Shown here piece after piece: positions 8,444 to 17,510 of a stretch of DNA of 64,000 nt; within the stretch, counting starts at the first letter, position 1, and each line of letters starts with the position of its first letter. Position numbers and translations under genes: made by a program. Source of the DNA: Lachnospiraceae bacterium (GTDB lineage Bacteria > Bacillota > Clostridia > Lachnospirales > Lachnospiraceae). The stretch covers positions 23,742-87,741 of the forward strand of contig CAJTBO010000019.1 of NCBI GenBank assembly GCA_910573755.1, given 5' to 3'. The notes under the pieces are model-generated. The model had not been told where the DNA came from and searched no databases. It saw nothing but the letters and a program-made list of their open reading frames with translations.

Positions 8444-10048
8444 ATGCAGGAGAGAGTAAAAGAATTATTAAAAAAGATCATTGACTGGTGGAAGAGTCTG
8501 ACCGTAAAGCAGCGCACGATGATCGTATGTGTCGGCTCGGGTATCATACTTGCCCTTGTGGTGGTGGTAACGGTTCTTTCGAAACCTCAGTATACTTTGC
8601 TGAAAGAATGTGAATCTGCCAGCGAAGGAGCCCAGATTAAAGAGATTCTGGATGGTGAGGGCGGTTATACATATCGTATATCGGACGACGGGCTCAGGGT
8701 GGAAGTGGCGACGTCCCAGATCGGGGATGCCAATCTGCTGCTGGCAGCCAACAGCATTGTTTCCGATCAGTATAGTATTGATAAAGTGACCGAAGGGGGA
8801 CTCGGAGTCACTGAAGCGGATAAGCGGAAGCGTTATGTGAAAATGCTGCAGGATGAACTGGAGCATGATTTTATCGGTATGTTCGATGCCATAAAGGAAG
8901 CGACCGTTATTCTGCATATACCGGAAGAGAACGGAACCCTGATCGCTGCGGAGCAGCCCTCCTATGCGTCTATCGTACTGACGATCGACGGAGATTTTAC
9001 AAGCGACAACGCGGCATTTCTCGCAAGGGCTGTGGCAACGGCGCTGGGAAACGATGCGACGGACAGTATTTCCATTATGGATTCGACCGGAAAGATGCTC
9101 TACACCGGGGAGGAGAATTATTCCGTTTCGGAAAGCGCGAACTCTCAGATGGAAGTAAAGCGGCTTTCAGAACAGGTGGTGGAAAATAAGGTTAAAAACG
9201 CGCTGCGCGGGACGAACGGTTTTGACAATATTGAAGTGGCGGTAAATCTGGACATCGATTTTTCCTCCAAGAAGATCGTGGATCACAATTATTATGCGCC
9301 GGAGAACTCCACTCAGGGCCTTCTGGCGGAAGCCCACATTTATAATTCGGATTCCACCGCGACCGGCGGGGATATTCCAGGGACGGATTCCAACGACGAA
9401 CCGCCAACCTATGTGGTGGAGACGGACGGAAACCAGAGCACCAGCAGTTCCGAGGAAGATTATAAATATGTACCCAGTGAGCGGATCACCGAGGAAAACA
9501 GCGTGGGCGTGATCGACTATACCGGTTCCTCCGCCGGCATCACCGCTATCGATTATGTGATCGTGAACGAGAAGGTGGCGAAAGACCAGGGGCTTTTGGA
9601 CGGCATCAGCTGGGAGGAATACAAGTCGCAGAACAGCGGCAGAAACAAGATCGAGATAGACGAAGATTATATCAATGTGGTATCCAAGGCAACCGGTATT
9701 CCGGCAGAGAATATTTCCATCGTTGCCTATGAGGAAAACTGGTTCGTGGACAGAGAAGGGCTCGATGTCGAGGCGACGGATGTGATCGCTTTTGTGCTGA
9801 TCCTTCTGATTCTGGGACTGCTTGCGTTTGTGATCCTGCGGAGCATGATGCGGGAGAGAGTACCGGAAGAACCGGAAGAGCCGCTTCCTGTGGATGAACT
9901 GCTCCAGTCTACGCCGGAGCCGATCGAGGATATCGAGGTGGAACCGAAGTCGGAGGAACGGCTTATTCTGGAAAAGTTTGTGGCGGAGAATCCGGAAGCA
10001 ACGGCAAATCTGCTGCGTAACTGGTTAAACGAGGAAAACTGGGGGTAA
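8444..10048 (+). CDS. fliF: Flagellar MS-ring protein FliF
   Basis: A 534-residue inner-membrane ring protein. It has two membrane segments: about residues 25-45 (VCVGSGIILALVVVVTVLS) and about 446-465 (VIAFVLILLILGLLAFVIL). Between them are ring-building domains and a variable stretch rich in Ser, Thr, Asp and Glu near 300-340. The C-terminal cytosolic tail ends EATANLLRNWLNEENWG, the segment that binds FliG. It ends 6 bp before fliG. Length is normal for the family. Confidence 0.96.
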   Translation: MQERVKELLKKIIDWWKSLTVKQRTMIVCVGSGIILALVVVVTVLSKPQYTLLKECESASEGAQIKEILDGEGGYTYRISDDGLRVEVATSQIGDANLLLAANSIVSDQYSIDKVTEGGLGVTEADKRKRYVKMLQDELEHDFIGMFDAIKEATVILHIPEENGTLIAAEQPSYASIVLTIDGDFTSDNAAFLARAVATALGNDATDSISIMDSTGKMLYTGEENYSVSESANSQMEVKRLSEQVVENKVKNALRGTNGFDNIEVAVNLDIDFSSKKIVDHNYYAPENSTQGLLAEAHIYNSDSTATGGDIPGTDSNDEPPTYVVETDGNQSTSSSEEDYKYVPSERITEENSVGVIDYTGSSAGITAIDYVIVNEKVAKDQGLLDGISWEEYKSQNSGRNKIEIDEDYINVVSKATGIPAENISIVAYEENWFVDREGLDVEATDVIAFVLILLILGLLAFVILRSMMRERVPEEPEEPLPVDELLQSTPEPIEDIEVEPKSEERLILEKFVAENPEATANLLRNWLNEENWG

Positions 10049-10054
10049 TGTGCT

Positions 10055-11074
10055 ATGGCAGATGAAATGAGCATAGAGAATCTGGGTGGTCTTCAGAAAG
10101 CCGCGATCCTGCTGATCGCACTGGGACCGGAAATGTCTTCTCAGATTTTTAAGCATTTAAAAGAAGAAGAGATAGAGGAACTGACATTAGAGATCGCGAA
10201 TACCAGAAGTATCACGCCTCAGATCAAGGAGGCGGTCACAAACGAGTTTTATCAGCTCTGCCTTGCGCAGCAGTATATTGCGGAAGGCGGTATCGGCTAC
10301 GCGAAGGAAGTGCTGGAGAAAGCGCTGGGAGAAGATCAGGCTGTGGCTGTGATCAGCAGGCTGACGGCTTCGCTGCAGGTAAAGCCTTTCGAGTTTGTGA
10401 GAAAGACGGACGCGTCTCAGCTGCTTAACTTTATTCAGGATGAACATCCTCAGACGATAGCGCTCATTTTGTCCTATCTGGCACCTGCACAGGCAGCGCT
10501 GATCATTTCCGCGCTTCCGCCCGACAGACAGTCCGACGTGACGAAGCGTATCGCCGTGATGGACAGAACCAGCCCGGATGTGATCAAAGAGGTGGAAAAT
10601 ATACTGGAATCAAAGGTGGCTTCTCTTGTGAATCAGGATTATACGGTTATCGGCGGTGTGGATGCCGTGGTAGATATCTTAAATACGGTGGACCGCGGAA
10701 CAGAAAAGCATATTATGGAAACCCTGGAGATCGAAGAGCCGGAACTGGCAGACGAGATCCGGAAGAAGATGTTTGTATTCGAAGACATTCTGCTCTTGGA
10801 CGACAGATCGATCCAGCGTGTACTCAGAGATGTGGATAATAATGATCTGGCGGTTTCCCTGAAGAGTTCCAACGAAGAAGTAAAGGCTGCGATTTTCAAC
10901 AACCTTTCCAAACGTCTTGCATCCATGATCCAGGAGGATATGGAATTCATGGGCCCTGTAAGAATGAAGGACGTGGAGGAAGCACAGCAGAAGATCGTAA
11001 ATATCATCAGGAAACTGGAAGATTCAGGAGAGATCGTCATTTCCAGAGGCGGAGGTGACGAGGTCGTTGTCTAA
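10055..11074 (+). CDS. fliG: Flagellar motor switch protein FliG
   Basis: A 339-residue rotor protein that couples stator force to rotation and takes part in direction switching. The N-terminal FliF-binding domain begins LGGLQKAAILLIALGPEMSS. The middle domain contains the EHPQ(T) FliM-binding motif near residue 130, and the C-terminal torque helix carries the charged residues expected to face MotA (LLDDRSIQRVLRDVD). Its 3' end overlaps fliH, indicating tight coupling. Confidence 0.97.
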   Translation: MADEMSIENLGGLQKAAILLIALGPEMSSQIFKHLKEEEIEELTLEIANTRSITPQIKEAVTNEFYQLCLAQQYIAEGGIGYAKEVLEKALGEDQAVAVISRLTASLQVKPFEFVRKTDASQLLNFIQDEHPQTIALILSYLAPAQAALIISALPPDRQSDVTKRIAVMDRTSPDVIKEVENILESKVASLVNQDYTVIGGVDAVVDILNTVDRGTEKHIMETLEIEEPELADEIRKKMFVFEDILLLDDRSIQRVLRDVDNNDLAVSLKSSNEEVKAAIFNNLSKRLASMIQEDMEFMGPVRMKDVEEAQQKIVNIIRKLEDSGEIVISRGGGDEVVV

Positions 11075-11933
11075 TTTATTTAAATCCGGTTTTGTGAACT
11101 TTCAGGAAGGGGAGGCAAGAGTCATTGATTCCAATAAGATCGTGGCAAAACGTCTGGGCGGGATCATCGGAAATGCTTCTTCGGGGCAGGATGCCCCCAT
11201 CTCAAATGACGGCTTTCAGCAGGCGGAATTTGAGGAGATGGATGAAGAGACAAGAAAAGCGCTTTTCGGGGAGGAGTCCGGTAACATCTACCGGGAACAG
11301 CCCGTCTATGAGGGACCTTCTCCGGAGGAACTTTTAGAACAGGCAAGGCAGGAGATCGAGGAGATGAGATCTTCTGCCGCGCAGGAGATAGAAAGCCTGA
11401 AGCAGCAGGCCTTTGACGAGGGACAGAGAGCGGGGTATGACGACGGGTTTGCCCGGGGACACAGCGAGGCCCTTCTGGAAGCGGATAAAGCGGAGAAAAA
11501 GGCTCAGGCGGCAATACAGGAAACGGAAGCGGTGCGGGATAAGCTGTACCGGGAATATGAACAGAGATTGCAGGAGCTCGAACCCATGGTGATAGATGAA
11601 CTGACAGGTATCTATGACCATGTTTTTGCGGCAGGGTTAAAAGAGCAGAGCGGAATATTGTTTCATCTGCTGGATACCACGCTGCATCGTATTGACAGCG
11701 GTAAGGAGTTTATCGTCAGAGTATCCCAGACGGATTATGAATATATCAATGCCCATAAGGATGAACTTCTGACGGGAATGCCGGGTGTCAGAATGGATGT
11801 GGTGGCAGATGTGATGATGAAGCGCGGCGAAGGGATGATCGAGACCGGCGGCGGCATCTTTGACTGCAGTATCGATGTGGAACTGCAGGAATTAAAGCGC
11901 CGGATACATATGCTGGCTTATTGTAAGGAATGA
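11067..11933 (+). CDS. fliH: Flagellar export regulator FliH
   Basis: FliH is the stalk that regulates the export ATPase FliI and links it to the C ring. This protein is 288 residues from the start used here. It shows a charged N-terminal region, a long Glu/Ala-rich coiled coil (about 85-180) and a C-terminal VirB8/V-ATPase-E-like domain ending in LKRRIHMLAYCKE. I prefer the TTG at 11067: the ribosome site GGAGGTGA lies 8 nt upstream and the product begins MSNLFKSGFV, as in relatives. A GTG at 11055 would add four residues. The gene overlaps fliG by 8 nt. Confidence 0.85.
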   Translation: MSNLFKSGFVNFQEGEARVIDSNKIVAKRLGGIIGNASSGQDAPISNDGFQQAEFEEMDEETRKALFGEESGNIYREQPVYEGPSPEELLEQARQEIEEMRSSAAQEIESLKQQAFDEGQRAGYDDGFARGHSEALLEADKAEKKAQAAIQETEAVRDKLYREYEQRLQELEPMVIDELTGIYDHVFAAGLKEQSGILFHLLDTTLHRIDSGKEFIVRVSQTDYEYINAHKDELLTGMPGVRMDVVADVMMKRGEGMIETGGGIFDCSIDVELQELKRRIHMLAYCKE

Positions 11934-11958
11934 TCCCGGCTGCGGAAAAAGGGTGGGC

Positions 11959-13278
11959 ATGTTGGAAACAGCGATAGATTTTAAAAAATATCAGAAGTGC
12001 ATAGAAGAACCCTTGTTTAAGAAAATGGGGAAAGTCGTGAATGTCATCGGACTGACGATCGAGTCGGCGGGACCTGATGCAAGGCTCGGGGATATCTGCC
12101 GGATATTTCCTGCCGGCGGTGAGGGCGTGTCCATTATGGCTGAGGTGGTCGGCTTTAAGGGCGGCATGACGCAGCTGATGCCCTACGAGGTAACGGACGG
12201 CATCGGTTCGGGCAGTATTGTCGAAAATACGAATTCCCCTCTGATGGTGGATATTACGGATGATATCCTGGGCAGGACGCTGGACGGACTGGGCAGGCCT
12301 GTGGACGGCGGAACATTTGAGACTACCGCCAGATATCCGGTGGAAGCGGCGCCGCCTGATCCGCTCGAGAGAGAGATCATAGATGAAGTTCTGCCCCTCG
12401 GGGTGAAAGCGGTGGATGGCCTTTTGACGGTGGGAAAAGGGCAGAGGATCGGGATCTTTGCGGGTTCCGGTGTGGGAAAGTCCACTCTGATGGGAATGTT
12501 TGCGAGGAATACCACGGCGGAGATCAATGTCATCGCCCTGATCGGGGAGCGGGGCAGGGAAGTCCGCGAATTTATAGAAAGAGATCTGGGGCCGGAGGGC
12601 ATGGCACGTTCTGTGGTGGTGGTATCCACTTCGGATAAGCCGGCACTGGAGAGAAACAAGGCTGCGAAAACGGCTACGGCGATCGCGGAATATTTCCGGG
12701 ACGAAGGAAAGGATGTCCTTCTGATGATGGACTCCCTGACACGTTTTTCGATGGCGCAGAGGGAGATCGGCCTTGCCAGCGGGGAACCGCCGGTATCAAG
12801 AGGATATCCTCCCAGTGTTTACGCGGAGATGCCCAAACTCCTTGAGAGAGCGGGGCGTTCCGATAAGGGCTCCATTACGGGTTTATATACGGTACTGGTG
12901 GACGGCGACGATTTTAACGAACCGATCACGGATACGGCGAGAAGTATTCTGGACGGACACATTATGCTGAACAGAAAGCTGGCGCATAAAAACCATTATC
13001 CCGCGATCGATGTGCTGCAGAGCATTTCGAGATGTATGAGCAGCATTGCCACAAGGGAACACAAGGCCATGGCGGGAAAGCTGAAAAATGTGCTGGCAAC
13101 CTATCAGGAAGCGGAGGATCTGATCAATATCGGCGCCTATAAGGCGGGCAGCAATCCGGATATTGATTATGCGATCTCGAAGATCGGTCAGGTAAATGAC
13201 TTTTTGATGCAGGACGTGGATACGAAAACGGGATTTGAAGAGACCGTGGCTGCGATGAGTGAGATATTTGCTACATAA
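11959..13278 (+). CDS. fliI: Flagellar protein export ATPase FliI
   Basis: A 439-residue F1-beta-like ATPase that energises substrate delivery to the flagellar export gate. Walker A is FAGSGVGKST near residues 168-177; the VLLMMDSLTRFSMAQREIGLA segment carries Walker B and the family signature, followed by GEPP.SRGYPPSV. ATG at 11959 is chosen; an in-frame GTG at 11953 would add two residues. Neighbours fliH and fliJ form its complex. Confidence 0.97.
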   Translation: MLETAIDFKKYQKCIEEPLFKKMGKVVNVIGLTIESAGPDARLGDICRIFPAGGEGVSIMAEVVGFKGGMTQLMPYEVTDGIGSGSIVENTNSPLMVDITDDILGRTLDGLGRPVDGGTFETTARYPVEAAPPDPLEREIIDEVLPLGVKAVDGLLTVGKGQRIGIFAGSGVGKSTLMGMFARNTTAEINVIALIGERGREVREFIERDLGPEGMARSVVVVSTSDKPALERNKAAKTATAIAEYFRDEGKDVLLMMDSLTRFSMAQREIGLASGEPPVSRGYPPSVYAEMPKLLERAGRSDKGSITGLYTVLVDGDDFNEPITDTARSILDGHIMLNRKLAHKNHYPAIDVLQSISRCMSSIATREHKAMAGKLKNVLATYQEAEDLINIGAYKAGSNPDIDYAISKIGQVNDFLMQDVDTKTGFEETVAAMSEIFAT

Positions 13279-13322
13279 ATGACAACGGAATGCCGCAGAC
13301 CGGTGAAGGCTGGAACTATATT

Positions 13323-13769
13323 ATGGCAAAATTTGTGTACAGGATGCAGAGTATCCTGAATATCAAGGAAAAGATGGAGGAGCAGGCGAAGCAGGCTTTT
13401 GCGGCGGCGAACCATCAGCTTACGGTGGAGGAACAGAGGCTGCAGCGGCTTTCGCAGCGGAGGATCCAGTATCTGGCGGAGGGCGCCGTGCTCAGACAGC
13501 AGCTGCTTGATCCCCTCAGGCTGCAGGAGAATGCGGCGGCGCTGGATTATATCAAGGAAGCGATTATCGAGCAGAGGATACGGGTGAGAAAAGCCGAGGA
13601 GGCTGTGGAGAGGGCCCGGCAGATCCTGCAGGAATACATGATAGAGAGAAAGACGCATGAGCAGCTCAGGGAGGCTGCCTTTGAGGAATTCAAGAAGGAA
13701 CTTGCGAAAGAGGAAAGCAAGGAAGTAGATGAACTGGTAAGTTATACCTATGGTCAGAGGAGACGATAA
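13323..13769 (+). CDS. fliJ: Flagellar export chaperone/stalk FliJ
   Basis: A 148-residue, almost entirely helical coiled-coil protein that sits inside the FliI hexamer and activates the export gate. The N-terminus MAKFVYRMQSILNIKEKMEE is typical of FliJ. ATG at 13323 matches that start; an upstream ATG at 13290 would add 11 residues unlike the family. It ends 3 bp before the next gene. Confidence 0.9.
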   Translation: MAKFVYRMQSILNIKEKMEEQAKQAFAAANHQLTVEEQRLQRLSQRRIQYLAEGAVLRQQLLDPLRLQENAAALDYIKEAIIEQRIRVRKAEEAVERARQILQEYMIERKTHEQLREAAFEEFKKELAKEESKEVDELVSYTYGQRRR

Positions 13770-13772
13770 AGT

Positions 13773-14654
13773 ATGGCAAAAAAACCGAAAGAGAACGAAC
13801 GTCCGGAAGAAGAGTTTGAAGACCGGGAGTCGGAACGTCAAAGGTTAAAAGAAGAGAAGAAGCGTTTAAAAGCGGAACAGAAGGCACAGAAAAAAGAGGC
13901 AAAACAAAAAGCCAGGGAAATTTCCGACCAGGAAGAGGAACTGGACGGCGAGCCGGGAGGGCTTCCGGTATTTTTGGTGACGGCTTTTATCGTGGCGGTC
14001 TGGGTTGCGATCCTTTGCGTTCTCGTAAAACTGGACGTGGGCGGCGTCGGGACAAACGTATTGAAACCTCTGCTGAAGGATGTGCCGGTGCTGAATAAGA
14101 TCCTTCCGAATGAACAGAGGAAGGACGAGGAAGAGGACGTATACGGCGGTTACGATGACCTGGGAGATGCCGTGGCGCAGATCAGGCAGCTCGAGCAGGA
14201 ACTTCAGATGGCGCAGGAGCAGAATCTGGCCTATGCGAATGAGATCAGCGGTTTGAAGGAAGAGAACAGCCGGCTTCAGAATTTTGAGGATGGACAGCTT
14301 GAATTTGAACGGCTGAAGAATGAGTTCTATGAGGAAGTCGTCTATGCGGAAAACGGTCCCGGCGTGGAGGAGTACCAGAAATATTATGAGGCGATGGACC
14401 CGGCGACGGCGGAATATCTGTACCAGCAGACGATTCAGGAGACTTCCGCCAACAAGGAGATCGAGGATTATGTCGCAACTTATTCTTCCATGAAGGCAAA
14501 GGAAGCGGCGGCTATCTTTGATACGATGACCAGCGATCTGGATCTTGTGGCGAAGATACTGGAGGCGATGTCCGCGGATGACCGTGCGAAGATACTGGAG
14601 CAGATGAATGAGGAGAACGCGGCGCGCCTGACCAAGATGATGGATCCGGGGTGA
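13773..14654 (+). CDS. MotE/YlxF-like protein with MgtE_N-type C-terminal domain
   Basis: A 293-residue protein in the fliJ-fliK slot, where Bacillus has YlxF. Order: a highly charged Lys/Glu-rich cytoplasmic N-terminus (1-58), one membrane helix at about 64-84 (LPVFLVTAFIVAVWVAILCV), a coiled coil at about 125-165, and a C-terminal helical domain of the MgtE N-terminal fold (KEAAAIFDTMTSDLDLVAKILEAMS...). That architecture matches MotE-type factors that stabilise stators or support export. Exact role is inferred from position and shape. Confidence 0.75.
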   Translation: MAKKPKENERPEEEFEDRESERQRLKEEKKRLKAEQKAQKKEAKQKAREISDQEEELDGEPGGLPVFLVTAFIVAVWVAILCVLVKLDVGGVGTNVLKPLLKDVPVLNKILPNEQRKDEEEDVYGGYDDLGDAVAQIRQLEQELQMAQEQNLAYANEISGLKEENSRLQNFEDGQLEFERLKNEFYEEVVYAENGPGVEEYQKYYEAMDPATAEYLYQQTIQETSANKEIEDYVATYSSMKAKEAAAIFDTMTSDLDLVAKILEAMSADDRAKILEQMNEENAARLTKMMDPG

Positions 14655-14740
14655 TCTCCGGGCAGGCAAAGGCGGGTATCCGGACGGAAATATTTCCGGA
14701 AAAACTTTACTCCCGTCCGGTGAAAGAGGCGGCAGTCTGT

Positions 14741-14767
14741 TATATAAAAGGCGGAAAATGCCGATAT
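14741..14767 (+). promoter_or_regulatory. Sigma-28-type promoter upstream of fliK
   Basis: GCCGATAT (14760-14767) exactly matches the Bacillus sigma-D -10 consensus. TATA (14741-14744) lies 15 bp upstream, one mismatch from TAAA. It stands in the largest gap of this part of the operon, 223 bp, between the motE-like gene and fliK. Confidence 0.5.
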
Positions 14768-14824
14768 AATTATTGAAAATTGTGTACTTTCAGGCATGGA
14801 GGCCGGAAGGGACAATTTTATAGA

Positions 14825-14841
14825 TTCGGGCGCAGCCCGAA
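14825..14841 (+). other. Perfect short hairpin in the fliK leader
   Basis: TTCGGGC and GCCCGAA flank a 3-nt loop. No T-run follows, so it is unlikely to terminate. It lies 36 bp before the fliK start codon and may influence mRNA stability. Confidence 0.35.
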
Positions 14842-14877
14842 AGGTACTTTGACAATAAAAGAAAAGGAGGTAAAAAC

Positions 14878-16242
14878 GTGACGAATATGCCCGGACTTGA
14901 TAAGGGTTCTGGGATGCAGAACATCTTATCGGCAAAAGGAACGAAACCGGCAGCATCTTCCGACGGCGGAGGTTTTAATACGATCCTGAAGCAGACGACG
15001 GCAGGCAGGCAGAACTCTGACAAAAGAGCGGAAGCGGCTAAAACTTCGGATGCAAAGAGCAGGACCGAAGATTCTGCGGCAAGGGATAAGTTAAAAACAG
15101 ACAGCAGGGCGGAAGAAAAAAGCAAGACCGAAGATGCGGAAACACAGGCGAAAACGGAAGAAACGGAAGAGATCACGGATGATGCGGAAGTTTTGGAAAA
15201 AGCAGGCGGTGAAATGGTGGCGGCACTGGCAGCGCAGATGGGAATCAGCGAGGATGCCGTGCGGGAAGCCATGGATGCACTTGGAATGACGGATGTGTCA
15301 TTGCTGGATGCGAAGAATCTGAAAAGCCTGATGGTAGAGCTCACGGAAGGAGCGGACGATATGTCCCTTCTGACGGACGGAGATTTTTATCAATCCGTAA
15401 TGGAAGCGCTGGGTACGCTGGAGGATATCGCCGGAGAAGTACAGGAAGAGACTGGCATGAGCCAGGAAGAGTTTAACGCGGCAGTGATGGAAGCACAAAA
15501 GAGGCTTGCGGAGGAGGTACCTGAAGAAGTGCAGGAAGTATCCGTGCAGGATCTGCAGGAAGGTGAAAATACGGACAGTGAAGCGGTGAAACTCAGTGTG
15601 CAGAAACCGGAGCTGACGGAAAATGCCAGAACGGAGACGGTAGCACAGAAGGATGCGCCGAAGCAGGAGGATACCGGAAAAAACAGTGAAAGTCCGTTTA
15701 TGGGAAACAGCTATCAGGCGCAGAACGTGGAACAGCAGGCGCAGGCCTTAAAGGCGGCGGAGGCTGAGAAAGCATTTTTGATGACTGATACGCAGGAGAT
15801 CATGGACCAGATACTGGATTATATGAAGGTGTCGGTGAAGCCGGAACTGACAAGCCTTGAAATGCAGCTTCATCCCGAATCGCTGGGAACCTTACATATT
15901 CAGATTTCCAACAAAGAGGGCGCCGTGACGGCACAGTTTATCGCACAGAATGAATCCGTAAGGGCGGTGCTGGAAAGCCAGATGATGGAACTGAGAGAAA
16001 ATCTGGAACAGCAGGGCGTCAAGGTGGAAGCCGTTGAAGTGACGATCGCACAGTATTCTCTGGACAGAAATCCGGACGGAAACGAAGCTTCTTCAGATCA
16101 GGGCAGACGGGGAAGAAAAGGCGTCAGGAACCTGAATCTGGGAGAGATCGATCTGGATGAGGAAGAGGATCTTACGGAGGAAGAAAGGCTGACGGCAGAA
16201 ATGATGCAGTCGGAGGGAAGTACGGTAAATTATATGGCATGA
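14878..16242 (+). CDS. fliK: Flagellar hook-length control protein FliK
   Basis: A 454-residue exported ruler. The N-terminal 300 residues are low-complexity (Lys/Glu/Ala/Thr/Gln-rich, disordered). The conserved C-terminal Flg_hook domain (about 315-400: LTSLEMQLHPESLGTLHIQI, then VRAVLESQMMELRENLEQQG) switches export specificity from hook to filament through FlhB. The start is GTG, with a full AAGGAGG ribosome site and no better ATG. It precedes flgD, the hook cap gene. Confidence 0.9.
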   Translation: MTNMPGLDKGSGMQNILSAKGTKPAASSDGGGFNTILKQTTAGRQNSDKRAEAAKTSDAKSRTEDSAARDKLKTDSRAEEKSKTEDAETQAKTEETEEITDDAEVLEKAGGEMVAALAAQMGISEDAVREAMDALGMTDVSLLDAKNLKSLMVELTEGADDMSLLTDGDFYQSVMEALGTLEDIAGEVQEETGMSQEEFNAAVMEAQKRLAEEVPEEVQEVSVQDLQEGENTDSEAVKLSVQKPELTENARTETVAQKDAPKQEDTGKNSESPFMGNSYQAQNVEQQAQALKAAEAEKAFLMTDTQEIMDQILDYMKVSVKPELTSLEMQLHPESLGTLHIQISNKEGAVTAQFIAQNESVRAVLESQMMELRENLEQQGVKVEAVEVTIAQYSLDRNPDGNEASSDQGRRGRKGVRNLNLGEIDLDEEEDLTEEERLTAEMMQSEGSTVNYMA

Positions 16243-16278
16243 TAAACAGGTTATAATGATCAAGAAAGGAGAGGAAGT

Positions 16279-17070
16279 ATGGCAGGAGCTTTGATAGCAC
16301 CGGTGGAAGACGGTAAGATAAAAGAGACAGAGTCTCAGACTTCGCTGAAAAACGCGAAAGATAAAAATTCGACTTACAGTAAAGATACCTTTTTAAAACT
16401 TCTGGTAGCGGAAGTGCAGAATCAGGATCCGTTAGAGCCTACATCCAATACAGAATGGATATCCCAGTACGCGACCTTCTCGGAACTGGAAGCGATGCAG
16501 AATATGAGTTCGGCTTTTGATCTTTCAAGGGCATCTTCACTGGTAGGCAAGACGGTAGTACTGCAGACCACCAGCGAAACAGGAAGGGTTACACCAATAC
16601 AGGGAAAAGTAGATTACGTTACCTACGAGGGCGGCAAGGCATATCTTTCCGTAGGCGGTTCTCTTTATTCGATAGACGATCTGCACGATGTGATCGATAC
16701 GGATTATATGGAGGCTTTTGACAAGGTATACGAATGGTCTGTGGCACTCAATAAACTTCCGTCTTACGAGAATCTTACGATGGATGATGCGGAGGATGTG
16801 GAAAAACTCTGGAGTGAATTTGAGGCGATGTCCGATTACGAGAAGACCTTTATCGCAAAGGAAAATACCGATAAGATCACGAAGTATCATGAGCGGATCG
16901 AAGAAATGAAAAAGAATCAGGATGAGGACGACGATGACGGCGGTGAAGTAACGGAGCCGGACGGGACGGAAGGCGGCGGAGAGACAAAGCCTGAAGAGAA
17001 CGGTACGGTGACGCCGGAAGGGTCAGGAAGCGGAAATACCGGAGAGGAAGGAACCGAAACGGAAGAATAA
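16279..17070 (+). CDS. flgD: Hook assembly scaffold FlgD with an unusual acidic C-terminal extension
   Basis: A 263-residue hook cap. Residues 25-90 are the conserved FlgD N-terminal domain (DTFLKLLVAEVQNQDPLEP, EWISQYATFSELEAM) and 91-140 the small beta barrel (SLVGKTVVLQT...). Then, instead of the usual end, comes a helical segment (about 155-210: VALNKLPSYENLTMDDAEDV, then MSDYEKTFIAKENTDKI) like the linkers between Ig domains of Firmicutes surface proteins. A tail of about 50 Asp/Glu/Gly/Thr residues follows. The frame is clean, so this is not a frameshift. Ribosome site AAAGGAGAGG precedes the ATG. Confidence 0.9.
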   Translation: MAGALIAPVEDGKIKETESQTSLKNAKDKNSTYSKDTFLKLLVAEVQNQDPLEPTSNTEWISQYATFSELEAMQNMSSAFDLSRASSLVGKTVVLQTTSETGRVTPIQGKVDYVTYEGGKAYLSVGGSLYSIDDLHDVIDTDYMEAFDKVYEWSVALNKLPSYENLTMDDAEDVEKLWSEFEAMSDYEKTFIAKENTDKITKYHERIEEMKKNQDEDDDDGGEVTEPDGTEGGGETKPEENGTVTPEGSGSGNTGEEGTETEE

Positions 17071-17105
17071 AATATCACGAAACGTGAAATAAAGCAGGGA
17101 AGCTG

Positions 17106-17510
17106 GTGAATAGCATGAAAGTTCAGACAAATGGTTTTCATTCTTTAGAACAGGTACAAAACGAATATTTAAGCCGGAAGCCTGTAATGCCGGCGGCAAA
17201 AAAACAGGACAGTCTATCCTTTCAGGATATTCTGGAACAGGCGTCGGAAGCCGGCAGTGAAGTCAGATTTTCCAAGCATGCGGCAGGAAGACTGAGCACA
17301 AGGAATATCGAACTGACGGACAGCCAGATGGAAAGACTGCAGGAAGGCACGAAAAAAGCGCAGGCGAAGGGAATCAAAGATTCGCTGGTACTTGTAGATT
17401 CACTGGCGTTTATCGTAAATGTACCGAGCAGTACCGTGGTGACAGCCATGGAACAGAGTGAAGCACAGGAAAACATTTATACAAATATTGACGGGGCCGT
17501 GATCATATAA
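17106..17510 (+). CDS. Flagellar operon protein of the TIGR02530 family
   Basis: A 134-residue protein of a small family found only between flgD and flgE in Firmicutes. The core FSKHAAGRLSTRNIELTDSQ followed by KGIKDSLVLVDSLAFIVNVP is diagnostic. Its function is not established; position suggests a hook-assembly role. GTG at 17106 has AGGGA 5 nt upstream; an ATG at 17115 would sit 14 nt from it. Confidence 0.85.
   Translation: MNSMKVQTNGFHSLEQVQNEYLSRKPVMPAAKKQDSLSFQDILEQASEAGSEVRFSKHAAGRLSTRNIELTDSQMERLQEGTKKAQAKGIKDSLVLVDSLAFIVNVPSSTVVTAMEQSEAQENIYTNIDGAVII

Noticed and set aside
8444..10048. Possible fusion or frameshift in fliF due to its variable middle
   Set aside because: The frame is continuous, both membrane helices and the FliG-binding tail are present, and the variable part is normal for the family.
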